From Endozoicomonas sp. SESOKO1 (GTDB lineage Bacteria; Pseudomonadota; Gammaproteobacteria; Pseudomonadales; Endozoicomonadaceae): a stretch of DNA of 48,391 nt. Below the pieces are notes generated by a model. The model had not been told where the DNA came from. It did not search any database and saw nothing but the letters and a program-made list of their open reading frames with translations. Positions 16,872 through 26,299 of the stretch are shown one piece after another. Location: contig NZ_JAHHPP010000078.1 of NCBI RefSeq assembly GCF_024606265.1, forward strand, positions 1-48,391, written 5' to 3'. The first letter of the stretch is position 1; every line of letters begins with the position of its first letter. The translations under genes and the position numbers were made by a program.

Positions 16872-16976
16872 ACTACGGCAAACCCGTCAATATTGATGTC
16901 AACGAAGCATAAGGATTTTCTATAACCATTATGATTAGTGGGATAATATAAGTATTTAGGAAACTTATTTCAAAAT

Positions 16977-18065
16977 TCAGGGTCTTTCTTTTTGAACACA
17001 TTCAAGATTCAAGACCCTGTACTGTTTCTCTTTATCCCGAACTTCCCGGGTAAAGCCGTCCCAGTCGATCTTTGGTGTACGCCATTTATATTTTGTATCA
17101 GTGCCATGGTTCTCTAAAGCCCAGCTGTCATATTTCAGGGCACAATCATGCAAGTTAGTAATAGTGTCAGGAATCACGCTGCCCAAAAGGTTGTTAACCA
17201 GCCATGCTGGTATGGAACCCTTTGGATCAGAATGTGAGATAAATATCAGTTTAACCCCGCCGGAGTGGGTCGGTATCATGTAATACCCAGTGAGAATTGA
17301 GCGAGCTCTTACAAATCCTTCCCGCTCAGGACAGTCTGCATGGTCAACGCTGTGGTTCATAATGATATACTCACCGTTGGTAAACTCCATCCAGGAGCGC
17401 AGGTTGCAGAAATCGCGTTTCGAGATCGGCCAATAAGGCTGCACTGCGTAGTATCCAATGTCATTCCGTGAATCCAGCTGACAGATCTCGTACCCCTCAA
17501 TCATCTTCCTGTCCCAGGTTTTGCGGTAGTCCGCATCATGCAGAGTGTTGAACAGCGTCTCGGGATTAATATCGTCCCACTGGACAGTTGCACGAACAAT
17601 GTTGAATCCGGTGCCTTTCTCACCAGGCTTCAGATCCTCTGGCCTGGACTCCACGAGAAGAACTTTCTGCCTGTCCTCATATACTTTTGTCCACTTGCCA
17701 TCCTGACTCCCGGCAAAGCCACGCAGTTTAACGAAGTCGGGCAGTTGCATCAGCTTGTACATTTGCCCCTTTGATTCAACAAAAACAGGGGTATCCTGAC
17801 ACGCTGTATCATTCCCATCCGGGGAATTGGCTACCTGAAAACTTTGTGATATTTGCCTGTCTTCCAATGGCTTTTTTGCTGATGTTATAGTTGGTCTCTG
17901 CTTGCCACCCTCAGGTAAAGCGTGAATAGAATGAACCACGTTTTCTTCTACAGAAACTGAATTAGTATGCCATGTACCGAAATCATTCTGACGCTGGGAT
18001 CCCGGCTTGCCAATTGACCTGCTACTGCATTCATCAAATTGGGGATTACCTTGACATGCTCGCAT
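16977..18065 (-). CDS. START-domain lipid-transfer protein, STARD10/PCTP-like
   Basis: Residues about 110-316 form a START domain, a helix-grip fold that binds a single lipid. Successive motifs recall animal STARD10 and phosphatidylcholine-transfer protein: YRKTWDRKMIEGYEI, DIGYYAVQPYWPISKRDFCNLRSW, EYIIMNHSV, FVRARSILTGYY and the near-diagnostic DPKGSIPAWLVNN. Residues 1-109 are low-complexity and unrecognised, with no Sec signal. The final residues (VLNLECVQKERP) come from a REP-like palindrome that also contains the stop codon. The close likeness to animal proteins suggests acquisition from a eukaryotic host, and a lipid-handling or host-directed role; both are inference. It lies upstream of the repeat gene C on the same strand. 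Confidence 0.88.
   Translation of the reverse strand: MRACQGNPQFDECSSRSIGKPGSQRQNDFGTWHTNSVSVEENVVHSIHALPEGGKQRPTITSAKKPLEDRQISQSFQVANSPDGNDTACQDTPVFVESKGQMYKLMQLPDFVKLRGFAGSQDGKWTKVYEDRQKVLLVESRPEDLKPGEKGTGFNIVRATVQWDDINPETLFNTLHDADYRKTWDRKMIEGYEICQLDSRNDIGYYAVQPYWPISKRDFCNLRSWMEFTNGEYIIMNHSVDHADCPEREGFVRARSILTGYYMIPTHSGGVKLIFISHSDPKGSIPAWLVNNLLGSVIPDTITNLHDCALKYDSWALENHGTDTKYKWRTPKIDWDGFTREVRDKEKQYRVLNLECVQKERP
16978..17019. repeat. REP-like palindrome at 3' end of the START gene
   Basis: CAGGGTCTTTCTTTTTGAA, spacer CACA, then TTCAAGATTCAAGACCCTG form an inverted repeat. Relative to the copy at 15502 both arms carry matching changes (AGGGTC instead of TCAGGC/TCAGGT), which preserves pairing and argues that the palindrome itself is maintained. 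Confidence 0.68.
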
Positions 18066-18127
18066 TTTGTAACCAGATAGTCTTGATTAACTCACACAAT
18101 GTCACTATAAAAGCCCAGGATGAATAA

Positions 18128-18319
18128 ATGTCAAGTCGAGTAGAGAATACCTGTGCTCCCGGCAATTCCCGCCCTTTATTAAAAGCCCTTAATATTCCCA
18201 AGCATCACAGCAGGTTAAAAAAATTGCATCCAGACCTGGTTGATCAAAAGCTGGGAGGGTTCTTTGATGCAATTATCAACCGGGCTGTTGCGGGAGTAGT
18301 ACCTTACGACAGCTCATAG
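18128..18319 (+). CDS. Small hypothetical ORF (63 aa)
   Basis: An ATG with AGGA seven bases upstream opens a 63-codon frame (ending AVAGVVPYDSS). I recognise no family. It sits between the divergent START gene and a degenerate repeat-gene fragment, so it may be a gene remnant rather than a working gene. Confidence 0.3.
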   Translation: MSSRVENTCAPGNSRPLLKALNIPKHHSRLKKLHPDLVDQKLGGFFDAIINRAVAGVVPYDSS

Positions 18320-18433
18320 AACATGAGTGGTAGTCTGACTTCAGGGTTCATTTTTTTTGATCATCAAATAGCCACCAGGAGTGGAGATTGTTTTTTGTGT
18401 ACTGTGAAAATAAGGTGCTTGAGATTTATTATA

Positions 18434-18579
18434 CGCTCAAAGGCGCATATTGAACGGGAGCGGGAATAGCTGCAATCAAGGATCACCCGGATAAAAATTC
18501 CGGAAACGTAGAGAGTAATCAGCTTTTTCAAAAAACTTCGGAAGCGCACAGGTATCTGACGATAAAATTCATTAAATAA
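18434..18579 (+). pseudogene. Degenerate fragment of the basic-repeat family
   Basis: Reading across one frameshift, the DNA gives RSKAHIERERE, then after the shift IKDHPDKNSG and finally TIKFIK-stop. IERERE matches paralogue B just before its repeats, KDHPDK resembles the KDPEK core, and FIK-stop lies in the 36-bp sequence identical to the end of paralogue A. This is best explained as a decayed fourth copy. The match is short, so confidence is moderate. Confidence 0.45.
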
Positions 18580-18603
18580 AATTTCAAATGAGAAAGCTGT
18601 CTA
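18568..18603. repeat. 36-bp direct repeat, copy 2
   Basis: Identical to 5496-5531. It covers the FIK-stop end of the degenerate repeat-gene fragment and runs on for 24 bases. Confidence 0.8.
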
Positions 18604-18691
18604 AGAAACGAGTTGAACTTTTCTTTGACCAAAAAAATCAAACTTGTCAGAAAAACTTTTTGTCAGGAGCTTAATCATAGGAGTTTATCAC

Positions 18692-21154
18692 ATGAATACA
18701 CTGCATCCTGACCAGAGTCTGGCAGTTCAGCCAAACTTTTCGCGGGCGTCAGACTTAAATGACGCATCAGGATTAAACAAGGGTGCTGGTGTATACACGA
18801 CAACTGCAAAGTTTAATGCCAGGGATGTCCGTCATACTGATATCAGTAATTTTTTTGTCCGGCTGAAGCGGGGAGACGTCAGACAACTCGCAATGGATAC
18901 CTGTGCTGAGGCTGAAAGATTGCATGGCGATAAAATCTGGAAAAAAGATAATCTTGATAAAGACCTCAAGGCGTATGAATTGCCGAGAGACTTTAGTTGC
19001 CGTGATGGTTTAAAGGATCGTAAGGCCAGTGCAATACTGAATGTTTTTCTCAAAGTAAAAGATGAAGGTGTAAAAGCAGCTGCCAGGGGAGGAGAAGCCC
19101 ATACATTGCCTCTGGCACAAAATTTATGTGATCTGTTGAATCGTAAAGCGGCAAAAGAGGGCGAGAAAAAGAGAGAACCCCATTATGTCAGTATGGATTT
19201 CTTTGTCGGTGAGATGAATAAATATCACCAGAAAATAAATCAAACGGACTCTTTCCGTGGCAGCACCGGCCAGGAAAACCCTGGTGTAACAGGGCCGGGC
19301 CTGCCTCCTGCTGAAAACCCAGTGTTTGCGAAGGCGGGGAGACCACTATTATTACTGTTACCTCCAGCGTGGTATGGTCCAGCAATTGTGCCTTCACCAC
19401 CACCTGATTACCGTGCGGTTCGAGCTGAAATGAGGTTGGCGAACCTGAAAGCTGCGCTTGCTAACTTGCAACAAGGGCTGAAGAACGATTTTCAAAGTCA
19501 GTCTTTTCAGCATGGAATGAGTGCTGCTGAACTGGAAATATCGCAACTTGCCATTAACCTGCCGGTAAATCTACAGGGGTCCTATGGTAAAGCTAAAGCT
19601 GATTTTAAGCGCCTTCAACAACAACTGCCAAAACAACTGCCAAAACAACTGCCAAGCATGAATGAGAGGGTTTTGGTCAAGGAATTTCATCAACAGATAG
19701 ACCGGCTGCAACAGTCGCTGGCGGAGAAGGAGCCAAGAATAGAGAACTCCTGTGCAGTAAGGGCTGTGAAGCGAGAAGTTCACGCTTTGGCAAACCAGAT
19801 TGACAAGCTCAGCTCTGTAGAGTCTGAGAAGGCAGTGCTCCAGGTGCGAAAGGGAGCATTAACAATCAGTATTGATAACTGGTTTGCCGTTCTTGATGCT
19901 TTCGATACCTTAACTCGACTGAAAAGTTATCTTGAGGGTTTACAGTTTCTGAAATTATCACAGGACGTTGATTATTTCTCTGCCAGGCTTGATCAATTTG
20001 ATGACAATATCAGGAAGATACTCCCCGGTGAGACACGAAATGAATTAATGAGGGAGTCAGGTAAACTCAGAAGCGTTTTTTCTGATAAATTTAAAAGCCA
20101 GACAGATACCAGACAGACCACTGTTTCAAAAAGGCAACCATCTTTCAGCGAACAATCCACTCTTGAAAATGTGCATGAAAAGTTAAGGACAGAGCCTCCG
20201 AAGAGCAGACCTGTCCTTGTGCATGGAGATATCCTGGCGTCATTTGCCAGTGAGTTGGGATGCAAGAAATTGAGATTTTTTAGTGATGGGTTTATTTCTA
20301 CCGCCAGTTTAGGAATAAAGCCCTCTTCTGAGAAAACAAAATGCCTTGTAACCTGGACTACTATTCCTCTTAAATCTCTGCCTTCCGATTTTCAGGCAAG
20401 AATGATAGAAGCTTATAATGACAGTTATAACTGGCCTGAAGATATAACACTGTTGCAGGTATATGCTTTTGCTACTGATAAGAGCGATTTTAACGGTGCC
20501 AGCTTTCAATTAGAACTTGAAAGCCTTATGCCTGATTTTCATCACAGAATATACAGAAACAGCCGCGATGGGAGAAATTATAGCCCTATGGGGGCGGATC
20601 TCCGGATGCCTGAGGGTTTAAAGCAGGGGAATAGGTTTTATGAGGCGCACCGGGCTTTACATGAAAATCTGGCTAGAGAGGATACCGTCAGTTTTGCTTA
20701 TGGTTCAGGAGTGGATAACCATGGCAATCTGGAAGATATTGGTTTTACTCCGGGTGCGAGTGCTCAAGAAGCTGCATCAGCAGAAGCTGGTTTTGGTATT
20801 CCCTTCGGGATTGATTTGAAGAAGCAGCCGGAAAGTTTGCTGTATGAACTGGAGCAGCAGAGAACCGGGGATTATCGTGATTTTGAGGTGCCCGATGGTG
20901 ATGAGCCTGATTCTGACGTTGTATCCGATAGTTTGGGTTCCAGTGGAATAAATTCGGTAGCCCTTCAGCCAAAGGGCAAATATCAAATTTCTGCACGTGC
21001 TCGGGCAAGCGAGATATTTGCAAAAGAGGTGGGTATTTTGTGGGTGAAAACGATCACAGCATTACCAGATGTAAATAGCCCATGTGGTCTGATGGATTGG
21101 GTACAGAATAATAAACCCGACCCGGGAAATCTGCGTATCCCTCCGCTTCTGTAG
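18692..21154 (+). CDS. Large hypothetical protein, 820-aa paralogue of the 708-aa protein
   Basis: The start is the ATG at 18692 (MNTLHPDQSL), with AGGAG nine bases upstream; the in-frame upstream codons lack a ribosome site. Residues ~45-150 and ~509-820 are homologous to the gene at 13298-15421 (LRMPEGLKQG, GFGIPFGIDL, GILWVKTITALPDV, LMDWVQNNKPDPGN). Residues 230-500 are unique: a proline-rich linker (LLLLPPAWYGP...PSPPPDY) and a long helical, probably coiled-coil region containing a short LPKQ repeat. No signal peptide or known domain was found. The two-module layout with divergent linkers suggests an expanded lineage-specific family of large cytosolic or secreted proteins. The function is unknown. 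Confidence 0.78.
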   Translation: MNTLHPDQSLAVQPNFSRASDLNDASGLNKGAGVYTTTAKFNARDVRHTDISNFFVRLKRGDVRQLAMDTCAEAERLHGDKIWKKDNLDKDLKAYELPRDFSCRDGLKDRKASAILNVFLKVKDEGVKAAARGGEAHTLPLAQNLCDLLNRKAAKEGEKKREPHYVSMDFFVGEMNKYHQKINQTDSFRGSTGQENPGVTGPGLPPAENPVFAKAGRPLLLLLPPAWYGPAIVPSPPPDYRAVRAEMRLANLKAALANLQQGLKNDFQSQSFQHGMSAAELEISQLAINLPVNLQGSYGKAKADFKRLQQQLPKQLPKQLPSMNERVLVKEFHQQIDRLQQSLAEKEPRIENSCAVRAVKREVHALANQIDKLSSVESEKAVLQVRKGALTISIDNWFAVLDAFDTLTRLKSYLEGLQFLKLSQDVDYFSARLDQFDDNIRKILPGETRNELMRESGKLRSVFSDKFKSQTDTRQTTVSKRQPSFSEQSTLENVHEKLRTEPPKSRPVLVHGDILASFASELGCKKLRFFSDGFISTASLGIKPSSEKTKCLVTWTTIPLKSLPSDFQARMIEAYNDSYNWPEDITLLQVYAFATDKSDFNGASFQLELESLMPDFHHRIYRNSRDGRNYSPMGADLRMPEGLKQGNRFYEAHRALHENLAREDTVSFAYGSGVDNHGNLEDIGFTPGASAQEAASAEAGFGIPFGIDLKKQPESLLYELEQQRTGDYRDFEVPDGDEPDSDVVSDSLGSSGINSVALQPKGKYQISARARASEIFAKEVGILWVKTITALPDVNSPCGLMDWVQNNKPDPGNLRIPPLL
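19618..19654 (+). repeat. 12-bp tandem repeat coding LPKQ
   Basis: About three copies of AACAACTGCCAA are present in frame, giving QLPKQLPKQLPS. Confidence 0.75.
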
Positions 21155-21203
21155 CACATACGTATGTCTTATGGGTTTTAATGACAATCGTCTTGTTAAA
21201 AAT

Positions 21204-21599
21204 TTACTGAAAAAAACGAACCACCGAAACGTCCGGATCACGACTGGCACCCGCATCCCTTAATGCCTGCAGGTACTCGCCCCACATCGCTTCTTTGTGA
21301 TGACACAACTCATGGAGATAACCCCAGTCATAAATCCCACTGTTATGCCCATCATCAAACATCAGCTTGATGGCATATTGGCCAACCATTTCTACGCCGG
21401 TGATGGCAACATTCAGCTTACCGGTCTGCAAAACAGGGTTGCCATGGCCACGAACCTCGGCAGAAGGGCTTAATACTCTGAGAAATTCCGCTTCCAGCTG
21501 GAACGTGTCATGACCAAACTGAATCTCTAAAGTTTTGGAGCGTTTATGCAGTTTGATGGCAGAAGGAATTGGGGCAGTCATTTCGGACGGGGTTTCCAC
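21204..21599 (-). CDS. DUF971 (GBBH-like N-terminal domain) protein
   Basis: The 131-aa protein matches the small stand-alone DUF971 family, named for the N-terminal domain of gamma-butyrobetaine hydroxylase: an LEIQFGHDTFQLEAEFLRVLSPSAEVRGHG core, then GVEMVGQYAIKLMFDDGHNSGIYDWGYLHEL. It may bind a metal or protein partner; its biochemical role is not established. It lies downstream of hslU on the same strand, an arrangement common in gammaproteobacteria, and is probably cotranscribed with hslVU. The reading frame opens at a GTG (21599); the ATG at 21581 (MTAPIPSA) is an equally good start, and neither has a clear ribosome site. Confidence 0.85.
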   Translation of the reverse strand: METPSEMTAPIPSAIKLHKRSKTLEIQFGHDTFQLEAEFLRVLSPSAEVRGHGNPVLQTGKLNVAITGVEMVGQYAIKLMFDDGHNSGIYDWGYLHELCHHKEAMWGEYLQALRDAGASRDPDVSVVRFFQ

Positions 21600-21666
21600 T
21601 CATTATGCAAGAGTATGAGACAGAAAAGGAGTAACCAGCAAGGCACTGACCACTCCCTATCAAACA

Positions 21667-23004
21667 TCAGAGGATATAACGACTCAGGTCTTCATCCTGA
21701 ACCAGTTCACCCAGGTGTTTATCAACATAAGCCGCGTCAATCTTCAGTGGCGCGCCATCCTGGGCAGAGGCCAGATCTGCCGCTCCAAAGGAAACCTCTT
21801 CCAGCAGACGCTCCATCACCGTATGGAGACGGCGGGCACCGATATTCTCGGTACGCTCATTCACCTGCCAGGAAACCTCGGCCAGGCGGCGAATGGCATC
21901 CTCGGCAAACTCGATATTGAGTGACTCGGTGGCCATCAATGCCTGGTACTGTTCCGTCAGGGAAGCATCCGGCTCGGTCAGAATACGCATAAAGTCTTCA
22001 GAAGAGAGCGCTTTCAGTTCAACACGGATGGGCAGACGTCCCTGCAGTTCCGGAATCAGATCGGAAGGCTTGGCCAGGTGGAACGCACCGGAGGCAATAA
22101 ACAGAATGTGATCGGTCTTCACCATGCCGTACTTGGTAGAGACGGTACATCCTTCAATTAATGGCAGCAGGTCACGCTGAACGCCTTCGCGGGAGACATC
22201 GGCATTGGAAGCGCCTGAACGTTTGGCAACTTTGTCAATTTCGTCAATAAAGACGATACCGTTCTGTTCAACAGCCTCAACCGCCCGGGTCTTGAGTTCG
22301 TCCTCATTGACCAGCTTGGCTGCTTCCTCTTCCTGAGCCAGACGCATGGCATCCTTGACTTTCAGCTTCCGCTTTTTCGATTTGCCGGTGTTCAGGTTAG
22401 AGAACATGTTCTGCAGCTGGCTGGTCATCTCTTCCATGCCAGGAGGCGCCATGATTTCAACACCCATGGCCGCTTCACGAACATCAATCTCAATTTCTTT
22501 ATCGTCCAGGTCACCTTCACGGAGTTTTTTGCGGAATACCTGACGGGTTGAGTTGTCCTGGGGCTGGGACTCTTCTCCAAAAGAACGGGGAGGCGGCAAA
22601 AGGGCATCCAGAATGCGCTCTTCAGCGGCATCCAGCGCCCGGTGACGAACCCGCTCCATTTCCATCTCACGGAGCATTTTGATGGCGGCATCCATCAGGT
22701 CACGGACAATGGACTCGACATCGCGGCCTACATAACCCACTTCGGTAAACTTGGTAGCTTCCACCTTGATAAACGGTGCATTGGCAAGCTTGGCCAGACG
22801 GCGGGCAATCTCGGTTTTACCAACGCCGGTGGGACCGATCATCAAAATATTTTTCGGGCTGATCTCGTTACGCAGATCTTCATTCAACTGCATTCTGCGC
22901 CAGCGGTTACGAAGGGCGATGGCAACGGCGCGCTTGGCCTCGTCCTGGCCAATAATATGTTTGTCCAGCTCATGGACAATTTCACGGGGTGTCATATCTG
23001 ACAT
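21667..23004 (-). CDS. hslU: HslU, ATPase subunit of the HslUV protease
   Basis: HslU is the AAA+ unfoldase that feeds substrates to the HslV peptidase in the cytosol, part of heat-shock protein quality control. Visible are [33 protein letters not shown], Walker [10 protein letters not shown] (residues ~57-65), [19 protein letters not shown] with the pore-loop GYVG, Walker [11 protein letters not shown], and the C-terminal DLSRYIL tail that docks into HslV. Its length of 445 aa agrees with the usual ~443. It begins 28 bp after the hslV stop, so the two are one operon. Confidence 0.98.
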   Translation of the reverse strand: MSDMTPREIVHELDKHIIGQDEAKRAVAIALRNRWRRMQLNEDLRNEISPKNILMIGPTGVGKTEIARRLAKLANAPFIKVEATKFTEVGYVGRDVESIVRDLMDAAIKMLREMEMERVRHRALDAAEERILDALLPPPRSFGEESQPQDNSTRQVFRKKLREGDLDDKEIEIDVREAAMGVEIMAPPGMEEMTSQLQNMFSNLNTGKSKKRKLKVKDAMRLAQEEEAAKLVNEDELKTRAVEAVEQNGIVFIDEIDKVAKRSGASNADVSREGVQRDLLPLIEGCTVSTKYGMVKTDHILFIASGAFHLAKPSDLIPELQGRLPIRVELKALSSEDFMRILTEPDASLTEQYQALMATESLNIEFAEDAIRRLAEVSWQVNERTENIGARRLHTVMERLLEEVSFGAADLASAQDGAPLKIDAAYVDKHLGELVQDEDLSRYIL

Positions 23005-23032
23005 ATCAGAAACTCGTTAGATCGCTATTGTT

Positions 23033-23575
23033 TCAAGCTGCAGGAAGCTCTTCGATGACTTGGTTTGAGTTGGTGTAGACACAGATATCTGCGGCGATAC
23101 CCAGACTCTTTTCAACGATATCCCGGGCACCCATTTCCGTGTTGTGAAACAGTGCCTTGGCAGCTGCCTGGGCATAAAAACCACCGGAACCGATGGCCAG
23201 GATGCCATCTTCCGTCTCCATCACATCGCCGTTACCGGTGATAATCAGGGAGGCAGTGGCATCAGCAACAATCAGCATGGCTTCCAGCCGTTGCAGGGCC
23301 CGCTCGGTTCGCCACTCTTTGGCCAGTTCAACCGCTGATTTGGTCAGTCGTCCCTGGTGTTTTTCCAGCTGGGCTTCAAAACGCTCAAACAGGGTAAAGG
23401 CATCAGCGGTACCACCGGCAAACCCGGCAATCACTTTACCCTGGTAGAGACGGCGTACTTTATGGGCGTTGCCCTTGATTACGGCATCACCCAGCGAAAC
23501 CTGGCCATCACCACCGATCACGACACTGCCGCCACGACGTACCGACAGGATAGTTGTGCCACGATACTGTTCCAA
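23033..23575 (-). CDS. hslV: HslV, peptidase subunit of the HslUV protease
   Basis: HslV is the proteasome-beta-like threonine peptidase partner of HslU. The catalytic threonine is T7 in [16 protein letters not shown], exposed after removal of a six-residue propeptide, as in other long-N-terminus HslVs. [33 protein letters not shown] and [15 protein letters not shown] are family signatures. The start codon is TTG, with AAGGAG seven bases upstream, and no in-frame ATG precedes the catalytic threonine. Confidence 0.97.
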   Translation of the reverse strand: MEQYRGTTILSVRRGGSVVIGGDGQVSLGDAVIKGNAHKVRRLYQGKVIAGFAGGTADAFTLFERFEAQLEKHQGRLTKSAVELAKEWRTERALQRLEAMLIVADATASLIITGNGDVMETEDGILAIGSGGFYAQAAAKALFHNTEMGARDIVEKSLGIAADICVYTNSNQVIEELPAA

Positions 23576-23682
23576 GGCTCGCTCCTTAATATAGAAAACA
23601 GATAACAGGGCCTTATATTGGGGAGGGTGAATGAATTATCAAGAGGGGCGGGAGAGAATCCCGCCGGGAATTACGCTTTTTT

Positions 23683-24306
23683 CTATTTGAGCTGTAAGAG
23701 AAGGCTATCAATATTCTGGCTGGCCAACACTTTCTGGGCATTCTGGAGTGAGACACGGTCGGTGAATGGCCCAAGCTGAACCCGGTGCCAGGTTTCCCCT
23801 CCGCCAACAATGACCTTCTCGACTTTGGGCATCAAACCTTCCAGCAGCAATCGAACCCTGAGTCGCTCTGCATCCTTGGGGCTACGGAAGGAACCGGCCT
23901 GCAGAAGATATTTTCCGGGTTTGGCGGTCACTGTTGCTGCCGGTTTCTGATCCGGCTTACTACTCTGTGTGTTAGCAGGAACCGTTGCCGGTTCCCTTAC
24001 CGGCTCCGGATCGACAATAGATACCGTCACTTCAGACTCGGGCAGCAGGGTATAAAAATCAAACACTGGCTGATTATCTTTATTACGGTCGTCTTTCCTG
24101 TTGTCACTGGACGATGAGTTGACCTGCTCAGCTACAGTTCGTACATCTTTGGCAGAAGGCGTCAACCCTGCCAGAAAGGCAACAAACACACCAATAAACA
24201 GACCTGCCAGTAGCCAGGCCCAGTTTGGCAGGGACAACCCGGCTGATTTACCGGCGGTTTTCGATTTACTGGCTCCCCGCCTGCTATTGCTTGGTCTGGA
24301 CGTCAT
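23683..24306 (-). CDS. SPOR-domain membrane protein (FtsN-like)
   Basis: A short basic cytoplasmic N-terminus is followed by one transmembrane helix (WAWLLAGLFIGVFVAFLAGL, residues ~29-48), a low-complexity periplasmic linker rich in Pro/Thr/Lys, and a C-terminal SPOR domain (KYLLQAGSFRSPKDAERLRVRL ... WHRVQLGPFTDRVSLQNAQKVL). SPOR domains bind denuded peptidoglycan at the septum. Position between argS and hslV is the usual place for the FtsN/SPOR protein in gammaproteobacteria. I chose the ATG at 24306 over an upstream TTG. It precedes hslV by 107 bp on the same strand. Confidence 0.92.
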   Translation of the reverse strand: MTSRPSNSRRGASKSKTAGKSAGLSLPNWAWLLAGLFIGVFVAFLAGLTPSAKDVRTVAEQVNSSSSDNRKDDRNKDNQPVFDFYTLLPESEVTVSIVDPEPVREPATVPANTQSSKPDQKPAATVTAKPGKYLLQAGSFRSPKDAERLRVRLLLEGLMPKVEKVIVGGGETWHRVQLGPFTDRVSLQNAQKVLASQNIDSLLLQLK

Positions 24307-24326
24307 ATCTCTCAACTTTTGTTTTT

Positions 24327-24384
24327 CAGCTCTGTGTTTTATCAGCTCTGTGTTTTATCAGCTCTGTGTTACGTCAGCTCTGTC
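24327..24384. repeat. 16-bp tandem repeat upstream of the SPOR gene
   Basis: About 3.6 copies of CAGCTCTGTGTTTTAT lie in tandem, the first two identical. They are 20 bp upstream of the chosen SPOR-gene start, in the argS divergent intergenic region, so copy number could alter promoter or leader spacing. Confidence 0.85.
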
Positions 24385-24556
24385 ATCAATCAGGCTCTTT
24401 ATGAACACAACCCGATAAAGATACCACTATCTCCAGCCTTACGGATATAAGTTCAAGCACTGCTATTAGAATACGCGCTTCTCTTGAGACAAATGGCCTT
24501 TTTCGATAGCATTCCCGCCATTTAAATACCAGCGAGTTTCAACCAAGGACTCATGC

Positions 24557-26299
24557 ATGAATATTCTCAAGCTGCTTGAAGACAAGGTCATCAAAGCGCT
24601 TATTGCTGCGGGTGCTCCAGAGGATACCCCGGCCATGGTTCGTCCCGGCACACGGGCGAACTTTGGTGATTACCAGTGCAACGCCGTAATGGCTGCTGCC
24701 AAGAAAATGGGCATGAACCCAAGGGAACTGGCGCAAAAAGTGATCGACAATCTTGACCTTGACGGCATTGCCAGCAAGGTTGAGATTGCCGGCCCCGGTT
24801 TTATTAATATTTACCTCGCCCCCCAATGGCTGGCCAGCAGTCTTCAGTCTGCCGTTAACGATCCCCGGGCTGGTGTTGCACAAACCGGCAACAAACAAAC
24901 CGTTGTCGTTGATTACTCAGCACCGAACGTCGCCAAAGAGATGCACGTTGGCCACCTGCGCTCCACCATTATTGGCGACTCAACCGCAAGAACCCTTGAG
25001 TTTCTTGGACACAAGGTGATCCGCCAAAACCACCTGGGTGACTGGGGTACTCAATTCGGCATGTTGATCGCCCACCTGGAAGAGCTTGAGAAAGAGAGCC
25101 AGGAAGCCATGAGCATGGAGCTTTCTGACCTGGAAACGTTCTATCGCGAAGCCAAGAAGCATTTTGATGACAACCCTGACTTCGCAACCCGCGCCAGAAG
25201 CTATGTAGTCCGCCTCCAGGCCGGTGACGAGTACTGCCTGAAACTGTGGAAAAAGCTGGTGGATGTCACCCTGTCACACAACCAGGATACCTACGACCGT
25301 CTGAATGTCTCACTGACCGCTGATGACGTGATGGGGGAAAGCGCATACAACGACAGCCTCCCTGTCATCATCCAGCTGCTGGATGAAAAAGGACTGTTGA
25401 GCGAAGACGACGGTGCAAAGGTTGTCTTTCTGGATGAGTTCAAAAACAAGGATGGTGACCCCATGGGCGTCATTGTCGAGAAGTCCGGTGGTGGTTTTCT
25501 CTACACCACCACCGACCTGGCGGCTATTCGTCACCGCTGCCATACCCTGAACGCTGATCGCGTTCTCTATTACGTGGATGCCCGCCAGGGACAGCATTTC
25601 GACCAGGTATTCACCATTGCCCGCAAGGCAGGTTTTGCTTCTGAGCATGTGTCGCTTGAGCATCACGCCTTTGGCATGATGCTGGGCAAAGATGGCAAAC
25701 CGTTCAAGACCCGCGCCGGCACCACCATAAAACTGGCAGACCTTCTGGATGAAGCGGAAGAACGGGCAGCCGCCCTGATTGCCAGCAAATCCGGTGACCT
25801 GTCTGAAGAGCAGAAGGTGAATGTGATCCGCTCAGTGGCCATTGGCTCGGTGAAATACGCTGACCTGTCCAAGAACCGCACCAGTGACTACGTCTTCGAC
25901 TGGGACAACATGCTGGCGTTTGAGGGCAACACAGCACCGTATCTGCTCTATGCCTACACCCGGATCATGAGCATCTTCCGCAAGGCTGGCATCAGCGAGT
26001 CTGACCTCACCGGGGACATCCTGATCGAGAACGATGCTGAACGGGAGCTGGCCCTGCAGCTGTGCCGCTTCAGTGAAACTATAGAATCCGTTGCCAGAGA
26101 AGGACTGCCACATCAATTGTGCGCCTACCTGTACGACATCTCCGGCGCCTTTATGAAGTTCTATGAAGCCTGCCCGGTTAACAAGGAAGGTGTTTCTGAA
26201 GCCCGGCGCAACAGCCGCCTGCAGATCTGCGCGCTCACCGCCAGAACCCTGAAGCTGGGCCTCGGCCTGCTGGGCATTGAAACCGTCGAGCAGATGTAA
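24557..26299 (+). CDS. argS: Arginyl-tRNA synthetase
   Basis: A class I synthetase charging tRNA-Arg. The 580-aa length matches the bacterial enzyme (about 577). Seen are the N-terminal Add1 domain (residues ~1-100), the HIGH signature as HVGH in [30 protein letters not shown], and the KMSKS-equivalent [21 protein letters not shown], which in ArgRS commonly lacks canonical KMSKS. It ends with the anticodon-binding helical domain ([33 protein letters not shown]). AAGGA stands eight bases before the ATG. It is divergent from the SPOR-hslVU group. Confidence 0.98.
   Translation: MNILKLLEDKVIKALIAAGAPEDTPAMVRPGTRANFGDYQCNAVMAAAKKMGMNPRELAQKVIDNLDLDGIASKVEIAGPGFINIYLAPQWLASSLQSAVNDPRAGVAQTGNKQTVVVDYSAPNVAKEMHVGHLRSTIIGDSTARTLEFLGHKVIRQNHLGDWGTQFGMLIAHLEELEKESQEAMSMELSDLETFYREAKKHFDDNPDFATRARSYVVRLQAGDEYCLKLWKKLVDVTLSHNQDTYDRLNVSLTADDVMGESAYNDSLPVIIQLLDEKGLLSEDDGAKVVFLDEFKNKDGDPMGVIVEKSGGGFLYTTTDLAAIRHRCHTLNADRVLYYVDARQGQHFDQVFTIARKAGFASEHVSLEHHAFGMMLGKDGKPFKTRAGTTIKLADLLDEAEERAAALIASKSGDLSEEQKVNVIRSVAIGSVKYADLSKNRTSDYVFDWDNMLAFEGNTAPYLLYAYTRIMSIFRKAGISESDLTGDILIENDAERELALQLCRFSETIESVAREGLPHQLCAYLYDISGAFMKFYEACPVNKEGVSEARRNSRLQICALTARTLKLGLGLLGIETVEQM

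Noticed and set aside
21156-21167. Perfect 12-bp palindrome ACATACGTATGT after the 820-aa gene
   Set aside because: No T-run follows, so it is not a terminator, and a 12-bp palindrome alone is too short to call an operator.
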